Position numbers and translations under genes: made by a program. This document shows positions 25,036 to 31,402 of a stretch of DNA of 31,402 nt, piece after piece. Under the pieces are notes generated by a model, which was given only the letters and a program-made list of their open reading frames with translations, had not been told where the DNA came from and searched no databases. Origin of the DNA: H2-BAC3 sp045863035 (GTDB lineage Bacteria > Bacteroidota > Ignavibacteria > Ignavibacteriales > Ignavibacteriaceae); the NCBI GenBank assembly GCA_045863035.1, contig BTUV01000026.1:1-31402 (forward strand), read 5' to 3'. Position 1 is the stretch's first letter. Every line of letters begins with the position of its first letter.

Positions 25036-25197
25036 ATGATGAGTAAAGTATTATCATCCATCGAAGGGATAAGTATCTATCCTGTAATTGGCCTGGTTAT
25101 TTGTATGCTGATATTTCTTGCGGGTGTCGGTATTGCATACCGGAAAAACAAGTCTTATATACAGCACATGTCCAATTTACCACTGGAAAAAGATTAA
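25036..25197 (+). CDS. ccoQ: small CcoQ-like subunit of cbb3 oxidase
   Basis: The 53-residue frame begins MMSKVLSSIEG and has one hydrophobic helix (residues about 12-34) followed by a basic YRKNKSY segment, as CcoQ/FixQ proteins do. It lies six bases after the ccoNO stop and 14 bases before the ccoP start, the standard N-O-Q-P position. CcoQ stabilises the interaction of CcoP with the core complex in some bacteria. Sequence conservation in this family is low, so the call rests mainly on size, topology and place. There is no good ribosome site, so it may be translated by reinitiation. Confidence 0.75.
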   Translation: MMSKVLSSIEGISIYPVIGLVICMLIFLAGVGIAYRKNKSYIQHMSNLPLEKD

Positions 25198-25211
25198 AGG
25201 AATTTGTGTTT

Positions 25212-26042
25212 ATGAAAATCTTATTAAATTTGTCAGTTTTACGGTTACTCATCGTGCTGTTTCTCAGCCCGGTTGCATGCCTTTTTGCTCAGGGAGGTGA
25301 TGAGCTTTCCGGAGTTTTTGAATATGGCTCAGTAATCTTTTTTGTGTTTATGTTTGCTCTTCTCATTCTCTTTGTGCTTCTCCATGAAGTTGAGGAAGGG
25401 GAGGGGAGAAGTCTTATGGCTTTATTCTGGGCTAACTTTGCTGCTAAGCTGAATGATGCTAAACCGCTTGAACAGGAAAGTGATATTCTGCTTGATCATG
25501 ATTACGATGGGATTAAAGAGTTGGACAATAACCTTCCCCCATGGTGGAAATCACTCTTTTATATAACAATAATTTTTTCTGTGGTTTACATGGCGCATTT
25601 CCATGTGTTTGAGTCAGGTCCTTCAAGTGAAAGTGAATATCTGGCTGAATTGAAAGCGGCAGAGTTTGAAAAAAGTAAAACAAGTTCAGTGGCATTTACG
25701 GTTACGGCTGACAATGCAAAGTTTCTTACGGATGCAGGTTCATTAAGCAACGGCAAAACACTCTATACAAAGAATTGTGTTGCTTGCCATGGTCAGAACG
25801 GGGAGGGTCTGGTTGGACCGAATCTCGCGGATAATTACTTTATTCATGGTAACACAATTAAAGAAGTATATCTGGTAATACAGAACGGAGTAACAGAAAA
25901 AGGCATGCTTTCATGGAAAGCACAGTTTAATCCGAAGCAGATTGAAGAGGTGTCGAGTTATGTGCTTAGTCTCATCGGCACAAATCCACCCAATCCTAAA
26001 GAGCCCCAGGGCACACTTATAGAATCTGCCGGTAAAGAATAA
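25212..26042 (+). CDS. ccoP: cbb3 oxidase subunit III, monoheme CcoP
   Basis: The 276-residue membrane cytochrome c passes electrons to CcoNO. It has three hydrophobic segments (5-26, 38-58, 115-134). Before the third is the CcoP hallmark HDYDGIKELDNNLPPWW (96-112). There is a single heme motif, C189-V-A-C192-H193, with M232 the likely axial ligand. Proteobacterial CcoP has two CXXCH motifs and one helix, so this is the shorter, single-heme, Bacteroidota-like form. The frame is open upstream to 25101, overlapping ccoQ, but the ATG at 25212 gives a normal N-terminal helix. AAAGGA lies about eleven bases upstream. Confidence 0.92.
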   Translation: MKILLNLSVLRLLIVLFLSPVACLFAQGGDELSGVFEYGSVIFFVFMFALLILFVLLHEVEEGEGRSLMALFWANFAAKLNDAKPLEQESDILLDHDYDGIKELDNNLPPWWKSLFYITIIFSVVYMAHFHVFESGPSSESEYLAELKAAEFEKSKTSSVAFTVTADNAKFLTDAGSLSNGKTLYTKNCVACHGQNGEGLVGPNLADNYFIHGNTIKEVYLVIQNGVTEKGMLSWKAQFNPKQIEEVSSYVLSLIGTNPPNPKEPQGTLIESAGKE

Positions 26043-26059
26043 TTAAGAGCACGCATATA

Positions 26060-27481
26060 ATGTCAAAAATTGATGATAACGGCTTAAACGCATCTGAGGG
26101 TTACCGGGACAGCATATCAACGGTCAGCAAAGAGGGAAACCGTGTCTGGATATATCCCAAAAAACCGAGAGGATTCTTTTATAATGCCAGAACCATCGTT
26201 AGTATTTTTTTGCTGATTATACTTTTTGGTCTCCCGTTCATTAAAGTGGATGGGCGTCCTTTATTTCTTTTTAATATACTTGAACGGAAATTTATTCTTT
26301 TCGGTAATATCTTCGGGACTCATGATTTCTTCATATTCGGGTTAATCTTTATCGCAGCGATCATATTCATATTCTTGTTTACTGCTGTTTATGGACGCCT
26401 GTTCTGTGGTTGGATATGTCCGCAAACAATATTTATGGAATTGGTTTTCCGCAAAATAGAATACTGGATTGAAGGTGACCGTAATGATCAAATCCGGCTT
26501 AATGCAGCTCCGTGGACAGTTCAAAAAGCGACAAAAAAAATCAGCAAGCAGACTATTTTTCTAACCTTATCATTTATCATCGGAAATCTATTCCTTGCAT
26601 ATATTATCGGAGTGGATGAGCTGTTCAGTATTGTAATGAAACCTCCGGCAGATAATCCGGGCGGATTCACAACGGTATTGGCGATTACCGGTGGATTTTA
26701 TTTCGTATTTGCAAGTTTCCGCGAACAGGCGTGCACCATTGTCTGCCCGTACGGACGTCTGCAAAGTGTATTGCTGGATAAAAATTCCATCGTGGTTGCT
26801 TATGATGACAGAAGGGGCGAACCAAGAGGAAAAATAAGAAGAGGCGAAGAACGAACAAATGGCGACTGCATTGACTGTAAACTGTGTGTTGATGTCTGCC
26901 CGACAGGAATTGATATTCGCAATGGTATCCAGCTTGAATGTGTGAATTGCACCGCGTGCATTGACGCTTGTGATGAAGTGATGGTGAAAATAGGCAAACC
27001 TAAAAAACTGATCAGATACGATTCTTTGAATGGCATAAGTCTTGGTGAGAAATTTAAGATAACTCCCAGAATTATTACTTATACTTCGTTTCTGCTGATA
27101 CTGCTCGGGCTCATTACATACCTGATTTTCAGTCGTTCTGATGCTTCTATTACTATTCTTCGTGCACCGGGAACCATGTACCAGGAACAGCCGGGTGGAA
27201 AAATCAGTAATATTTATAATCTGAATATTGTAAATAAAACCTATGAACCAATGAAAATTTCTCTTTCTGTGCAAGGTCTCAAATCAGAAATAAAAATTCT
27301 GGGAGAGGAGATTATTGTTGAAGGGCAAATGGTTTATGAAGGCCGTTTCATGCTGATTCTTGATGTTAATGACATAGAACGTATCAGCACTCCGCTGGTT
27401 GTTGATGTCTTTAACGGAGGTGATAAACTGCAGGAGATGAAGACTTCTTTTATGGGTAATCCGGAGTTGAAAAACCAATGA
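26060..27481 (+). CDS. ccoG: cbb3 oxidase accessory ferredoxin-like protein CcoG (RdxA/FixG)
   Basis: The 473-residue inner-membrane iron-sulfur protein helps reduce or deliver copper during oxidase assembly. Residues 46-112 hold two helices, then FCGWICPQTIFMEL (116-129), another helix near 155-180, and a further one near 200-225. CTIVCPYGRLQ follows, and then two 4Fe-4S motifs, CIDCKLCVDVCP and CVNCTACIDACD (about 271-305). A helix at about 335-357 is followed by an immunoglobulin-like C-terminal domain, as in the family. The first residues form a polar cytoplasmic tail. The ccoH start overlaps its stop by four bases. Confidence 0.93.
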   Translation: MSKIDDNGLNASEGYRDSISTVSKEGNRVWIYPKKPRGFFYNARTIVSIFLLIILFGLPFIKVDGRPLFLFNILERKFILFGNIFGTHDFFIFGLIFIAAIIFIFLFTAVYGRLFCGWICPQTIFMELVFRKIEYWIEGDRNDQIRLNAAPWTVQKATKKISKQTIFLTLSFIIGNLFLAYIIGVDELFSIVMKPPADNPGGFTTVLAITGGFYFVFASFREQACTIVCPYGRLQSVLLDKNSIVVAYDDRRGEPRGKIRRGEERTNGDCIDCKLCVDVCPTGIDIRNGIQLECVNCTACIDACDEVMVKIGKPKKLIRYDSLNGISLGEKFKITPRIITYTSFLLILLGLITYLIFSRSDASITILRAPGTMYQEQPGGKISNIYNLNIVNKTYEPMKISLSVQGLKSEIKILGEEIIVEGQMVYEGRFMLILDVNDIERISTPLVVDVFNGGDKLQEMKTSFMGNPELKNQ

Positions 27482-27927
27482 AAAAAATTACCTGGAACTG
27501 GGGAACCGGCATTCTCTTCTTCATAATATTTTTTGTATTGATGAATATTGTTTTTGGTATTATTGCAGTTAATACAAAAGTTGATTTGGTACGACCAGAC
27601 TACTATGAATCAGAATTAGTCTATCAGCAGGTGATAGATAAGAAAACCAATTATCAAATGCTTGAGATAAAACCGGTATTAGAGGTGACCGGTAAAACTG
27701 TACTCTTAAAATTCCCCGATAATAAAAAAAAGATAACCGGGGTTCTGTTGCTTTATCGTCCATCCAACCAGGTATTGGATGTTACGTATAATTTTATACT
27801 TGATAAGAGAGATTCAGTTTTATATACTTATGGCAATCTTGTGAAAGGACTCTGGAAAGCAAAGCTTGAATTTTCTGATGGTCAGAAAGAATATTATACT
27901 GAGTCAGAGTTTTATGCCGGTGGATAA
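27478..27927 (+). CDS. ccoH: FixH/CcoH family protein
   Basis: The 149-residue protein has one transmembrane helix (10-32) and an extracytoplasmic beta-rich domain, the normal FixH layout. After the helix it has RPDYYESELVYQQVIDK, close to the family consensus. CcoH is needed for assembly or stability of the cbb3 complex and contacts CcoN and CcoP in model species. It overlaps ccoG by four bases (ATGA), and the next gene starts 14 bases before its end, so expression is tightly coupled. Confidence 0.85.
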   Translation: MKKITWNWGTGILFFIIFFVLMNIVFGIIAVNTKVDLVRPDYYESELVYQQVIDKKTNYQMLEIKPVLEVTGKTVLLKFPDNKKKITGVLLLYRPSNQVLDVTYNFILDKRDSVLYTYGNLVKGLWKAKLEFSDGQKEYYTESEFYAGG

Positions 27928-28639
27928 TTTTGTTCTCTTAATCAGCTCTGGTTTACTGCTCGGTCTTGCCGGAAGTTTGCATTGTGTGGGTATGTGTGGA
28001 CCATTGGTAATCGGTTTTTCAACACGAAACACACAAAAGGGCAAAGGTTTTATTCACAGTATATATTACAGTCTGGGCAGGGTAACATCATATTCTCTGA
28101 TGGGGATGATGCTGGGGTACTTTGGAGCCGGTATCAGAATATCGGGGTTTCAGGGTATCATAAGTGTTTTTATCGGGTTTGTGCTTCTTTTTACGGTATT
28201 GTTTCCGGCGATTTTCAAAGTTAAAGCTGTTTCACTTCCGGGTGTTTTTATATATACGAAACTTAAATCATGGCTGAGCGGTGTTATTCTTAAAGAGGGA
28301 AAGCCACGCCCGTATATCTTCGGAGTGTTGAATGGATTTTTGCCCTGCGGACTTGTTTATACTGCCCTGGCTGCTTCGCTTGTCCCGGATACGGTTTTGT
28401 CTTCTGTTGCCTTTATGGCTGCATTTGGCACCGGTACATCCCCCCTCTTGTCAGGATTCTTTTTCACACAGAGTTTCCTTCGGGTTTTTAATAAAATTTC
28501 TATTTCTAAGGTGATTCCTTATATTACCGTATTTGTTTCTATTCTGATGATTTTACGAGGTCTCAACCTGGGAATCCCCATGCTCAGCCCCCAGCTTGAG
28601 CCGGTTTCCGGACAAAATTCCGGATGTTGTTCTCACTGA
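27914..28639 (+). CDS. TauE/SafE-family membrane protein of the cco cluster (probable metal or thiol transport)
   Basis: The 241-residue protein has about six helices. It opens with GSLHCVGMCGPLVIGFS (residues 20-36), with two cysteines typical of the DsbD_2/sulfite-exporter-like family often found beside ccoGHIS in Bacteroidota. A second conserved site is NGFLPCGLVY in a later helix. The C terminus ends in SGCCSH, an extra cysteine-histidine tail that could bind metal. Copper handling for the oxidase is a reasonable idea from context, but no assay supports it. The frame is open 16 codons further up (27866), but the ATG at 27914 is preferred because the extension would lie deep inside ccoH. 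It is the last gene of the cco cluster. Confidence 0.83.
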   Translation: MPVDNFVLLISSGLLLGLAGSLHCVGMCGPLVIGFSTRNTQKGKGFIHSIYYSLGRVTSYSLMGMMLGYFGAGIRISGFQGIISVFIGFVLLFTVLFPAIFKVKAVSLPGVFIYTKLKSWLSGVILKEGKPRPYIFGVLNGFLPCGLVYTALAASLVPDTVLSSVAFMAAFGTGTSPLLSGFFFTQSFLRVFNKISISKVIPYITVFVSILMILRGLNLGIPMLSPQLEPVSGQNSGCCSH

Positions 28640-28772
28640 TACTAAATTAGTGCATCTGCTCCACCCCTTTACAGATAATGTGCTTATTTATTCCATATTC
28701 TGCCAGACGCTGCATTGCCCGCTAAATAAAATGTAGTATTTTCCATTTTCCAAATTTTCAGCAAAGGACCGC

Positions 28773-31325
28773 ATGAAGCAATTCTTCTTATTTGCAATTG
28801 TTATTCTAACTCATATCTCTCTGTCAGCTCAGCTTCAGACGGGGCGAGACTTTTGGCATCATGCTGTTGAGGAAAGAGTGCCAAATATTAAGGAACAGCG
28901 TTATATTGTGCCGGTCCGGTATCATTTTAGCCGTCTTGAGTTACTGAACCTAAGAGAAATGGCTGGCAGTATCCCCCATGAGGTGCAAGTCAGGGAAGGC
29001 AGTGCAGCTCCTTTTGCTATTGAACTTCCGGCACCGGATGGGTCGTTTCAGAAATTTCTTGTAGCTGAGTCACCTGTAGTAGAAGTAGGGCTTGGATTGA
29101 GATATCCGGAAATTACGACTTATGCAGGTCGCGGAATTTCGGACCCTTACGCATATATTCGTTTCGATATTACTCCCGCCGGATTACACGCACAGATTAT
29201 ATCGCCGAATGGTACCTGGTATATCGACCCTTATTCGCTTTCAACAAATGAGTTTTATATATCATATTTCAGAAATGACTATACCGCTGACCGTAGTCGC
29301 GCCTCTGAAGCGACCTGTTCACTGATTGCTGATGAAGAAATTGCCGAGGAAATAAAGTTTCTTCGCGAGCAGATTGGCTGGGAGCAATCAGGCGCGCAGT
29401 TGAGAACATACCGCACTGCCATCGCTGCTACAGGCGAATACACTGCTTTCCATGGCGGAACTGTAGCCCTTGGTCTGGCTGCGGTTATAACTGCATTGAA
29501 CAGAGTTAATGGTATATATGAAACTGAAGTCGCAATCAGAATGAATCTGATTGCCAACAATGATCTTATTGTATATACAAACGCTTCAACTGACCCTTAC
29601 ACCAACAACAGCGGCAGCACCATGCTTTCGCAGAATGTTACTAACCTTAATAATGTTATCGGTAACGCTAATTTTGATGTCGGTCATGTGTTCAGTACAG
29701 GCGGCGGCGGAGTTGCGGGACTCGGTGTTATCTGCGGAAACAGCAAGGCACGCGGTGTAACCGGTCTGCCAAGCCCGGTGGGCGATCCGTTTTATGTTGA
29801 TTATGTTGCTCATGAGATGGGACATCAGTTCGGAGGCAACCATACTTTTAACGGAAGTTCAGGAAGTTGCTCAGGAGGTAATCGAAACGCCTCCACTGCT
29901 TATGAACCGGGGAGTGGAACAACCATCATGGCCTATGCCGGAATCTGCAGCCCGCAGAATACACAGAACTTCAGCGATCCTTTTTTCCATGGAATCAGTC
30001 TTGACGAGATTATTGCGTTTTCAACTCTCGGTGGCGGCAACAACTGCCCCGTTATTACCCCGACGAATAATGATGCTCCTTCAGTTACGGTTCCTTCAGG
30101 AGGATTTTCCATTCCCAAAAGCACTCCGTTCTCACTGACCGGTTCTGCTGTTGATCCGAATGGAGATTCATTAACTTACTGCTGGGAACAATTTGATCTT
30201 GGTTCTGCCGGTGCTCCGGGCAGTCCGGTAGGCAATGCACCTATTTTCAGATCATTTAAGCCGGCGGCAACCCCGACCCGTTATTTCCCAAAACTTGCTG
30301 ATGTAATTAATAATACGTATGTGATGGGAGAGATTCTTCCTTCTTACGCAAGAACCCTTACATTTCGCCTCACAGCACGGGATAACCGCAGCGGAGGCGG
30401 GGGAATGGGCAAGGCATCGCTTCAGTTTAGTGTAACCGATGCAGCCGGACCTTTTCTGGTAACTTCACCAAATACCGCAGTAACCTGGGATGGCAGCACT
30501 ACTCAGACCATTCAGTGGGATGTCGCGGGAACCAATGCAGCACCGGTAAACACACAGTTTGTGCGTATTCTTCTTTCTACCGACGGTGGACTTACCTTTC
30601 CTCATGTGATTCTTGAAAGCACACCCAACGACGGAGCAGAGCAGATTACCCTGCCGAATCTTCCGACTACAACGGCCAGGATTAAAATTGAAGCTGTGGG
30701 TAATATCTATTATGATATGTCCAACGCAAATTTTACCATCATAGATAATCCGGTTCCGGTTGAACTGACCTCATTTACCGGTTCAGTTAACGGCAACACT
30801 GCACTTCTGGAGTGGGTTACCGCAACTGAAGTGAACAACAAGGGCTTCCGTGTTGAAAGAATAAAAGAATCTTCCTCCTGGCAGCAGGCAGGATATATAA
30901 ACGGAAAAGGCAATACAACTGAAATAAGCCGTTATGAATTCAGCGAGTCAGGTCTTGAAACCGGACTCTACTATTATCGCCTTATTCAGGAAGACTATAA
31001 CGGAACAAGCAAGACATATGACGCGATAGAGGTTGAAGTAAGCCGTCCGGATTTGTTCTCGCTTAATCAGAATTATCCGAATCCGTTTAACCCTGCAACC
31101 AGCATCAGTTTCTCACTCCCGGTAAGAGGCAGCGTGGTGCTTGATGTCTATTCTTCACTCGGTGAAAAAGTTGCGACACTGGTTAACGAAGTCAGAGAAG
31201 CGGGCTATCATCAGGTGAGTTTTGACGCCTCGCAGCTTACCAGCGGTACATATATATACACTATCCGTGTATCCGCAGGAGAGGCATCATTTACTGATAC
31301 AAAGAAAATGATTCTCGTGAAATAA
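28773..31325 (+). CDS. secreted reprolysin-like zinc metalloprotease with T9SS sorting domain
   Basis: The 850-residue protein has a signal peptide (1-19, ending LSA). A metzincin catalytic domain lies at about 200-420, with HEMGHQFGGNH at 347-357 (zinc ligands H347, H351, H357 and catalytic E348) and the Met-turn TTIMAYAG at M386. Beta-sandwich regions follow, one starting near 660 (PVPVELTSF) that is common before T9SS tails in this lineage. The type A sorting domain is at about 764-850 with NQNYPNPFNP and a final basic strand (KKMILVK). It would cross the outer membrane through the type IX system and be released or anchored outside. Its substrate is unknown. AAAGGA lies four bases before the ATG. 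It stands alone, 133 bp after the cco cluster. Confidence 0.88.
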   Translation: MKQFFLFAIVILTHISLSAQLQTGRDFWHHAVEERVPNIKEQRYIVPVRYHFSRLELLNLREMAGSIPHEVQVREGSAAPFAIELPAPDGSFQKFLVAESPVVEVGLGLRYPEITTYAGRGISDPYAYIRFDITPAGLHAQIISPNGTWYIDPYSLSTNEFYISYFRNDYTADRSRASEATCSLIADEEIAEEIKFLREQIGWEQSGAQLRTYRTAIAATGEYTAFHGGTVALGLAAVITALNRVNGIYETEVAIRMNLIANNDLIVYTNASTDPYTNNSGSTMLSQNVTNLNNVIGNANFDVGHVFSTGGGGVAGLGVICGNSKARGVTGLPSPVGDPFYVDYVAHEMGHQFGGNHTFNGSSGSCSGGNRNASTAYEPGSGTTIMAYAGICSPQNTQNFSDPFFHGISLDEIIAFSTLGGGNNCPVITPTNNDAPSVTVPSGGFSIPKSTPFSLTGSAVDPNGDSLTYCWEQFDLGSAGAPGSPVGNAPIFRSFKPAATPTRYFPKLADVINNTYVMGEILPSYARTLTFRLTARDNRSGGGGMGKASLQFSVTDAAGPFLVTSPNTAVTWDGSTTQTIQWDVAGTNAAPVNTQFVRILLSTDGGLTFPHVILESTPNDGAEQITLPNLPTTTARIKIEAVGNIYYDMSNANFTIIDNPVPVELTSFTGSVNGNTALLEWVTATEVNNKGFRVERIKESSSWQQAGYINGKGNTTEISRYEFSESGLETGLYYYRLIQEDYNGTSKTYDAIEVEVSRPDLFSLNQNYPNPFNPATSISFSLPVRGSVVLDVYSSLGEKVATLVNEVREAGYHQVSFDASQLTSGTYIYTIRVSAGEASFTDTKKMILVK

Positions 31326-31326
31326 T

Positions 31327-31368
31327 TATGAAGTATGAAGTATGAATTATGAATTATGAAGTATGAAG
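31327..31368. repeat. six 7-bp tandem repeats TATGAAK
   Basis: Beginning one base after the metalloprotease stop codon (31323-31325), six perfect 7-bp units run in order TATGAAG, TATGAAG, TATGAAT, TATGAAT, TATGAAG, TATGAAG. Only the last base varies, G or T, in a symmetric GGTTGG order. Such short-period repeats of seven bases occur scattered in many bacterial genomes and change length by slippage. The array is not palindromic, so it is not an ordinary terminator. Its role is unknown. No gene is seen in the last 34 bases of the window. Confidence 0.85.
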
Positions 31369-31402
31369 TGGGTGCCAAGTTAAGCTCGAACAAATCTAAA
31401 TA

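Noticed and set aside
25101..25211. N-terminal extension of CcoP by 37 residues
   Set aside because: It overlaps the ccoQ frame and adds a stretch without family similarity; the ATG at 25212 gives a normal N-terminal membrane helix.
26588..27274. 228-codon open frame on the minus strand
   Set aside because: It lies wholly inside ccoG, whose motifs and overlaps are clear, and its own translation shows no domain pattern or ribosome site.
28640..28772. Terminator after the cco cluster and promoter before the metalloprotease
   Set aside because: The short stems such as CACT/AGTG near 28637 and the -10-like TAGTAT near 28734 lack proper stem length or a -35 partner at suitable spacing.

Overview
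The window looks like a chromosomal segment of a Gram-negative bacterium of the Bacteroidota/Chlorobi/Ignavibacteria group. Three things suggest this. The last gene carries a type IX secretion C-terminal sorting domain with the NQNYPNPFNP signature typical of Ignavibacteria and relatives. The cbb3 oxidase has a fused CcoN-CcoO subunit, as is common in Bacteroidota. Outer-membrane and lipoprotein genes are frequent, and base composition is moderately AT-rich. I see no rRNA, tRNA, CRISPR array or insertion sequence.

Layout. (1) 1-389 has no confident gene. It holds a 30-bp repeat pair at the left edge, a possible small minus-strand reading frame running off that edge, four 12-bp GGGTTA repeats and a hairpin terminator. 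(2) 390-4252, minus strand, is a three-gene transporter operon: two POT-like MFS transporters and one GPH/SLC45-like sugar transporter. (3) 4339-20081, plus strand, is a very compact gene train, possibly one long transcription unit. It contains a PabB-PabC fusion, type 2 IPP isomerase, a polyprenyl diphosphate synthase, HPr and enzyme I of the PTS, and a phosphoglucose/phosphomannose isomerase. Then come a metallopeptidase/beta-propeller/Omp85 fusion, a PQQ-like propeller lipoprotein, a PEGA protein and an exported MsrB. The train ends with a UroD-like methyltransferase, a corrinoid protein, a homocysteine methyltransferase and a thioredoxin-TPR protein. (4) 20299-28639, plus strand, is a complete cbb3 oxidase assembly and structural cluster: ccoI-ccoS-ccoNO-ccoQ-ccoP-ccoG-ccoH and a TauE/SafE-type membrane protein. 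(5) 28773-31325 is a secreted T9SS metalloprotease, followed by a 7-bp tandem repeat.

How the genes may work together. The cco cluster builds a high-affinity terminal oxidase: CcoI and probably the TauE/SafE protein handle copper, and CcoG, CcoH and CcoS handle assembly. The Omp85-like fusion, propeller lipoprotein and PEGA protein are translationally coupled and may form an envelope module. The UroD-like/corrinoid/homocysteine methyltransferase trio looks like a split B12-dependent methyl-transfer system that could make methionine from a donor other than methyl-tetrahydrofolate. It sits between MsrB and a thioredoxin-like protein, both plausible partners in methionine and thiol metabolism. 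HPr and enzyme I have no sugar permease in this window, which suggests a regulatory role or an EII elsewhere.

The most unusual items are the split corrinoid methyltransferase unit and the peptidase-propeller-barrel fusion. Most other genes are well-known families. All functional statements come from reading the sequence and family knowledge; no database search was run.
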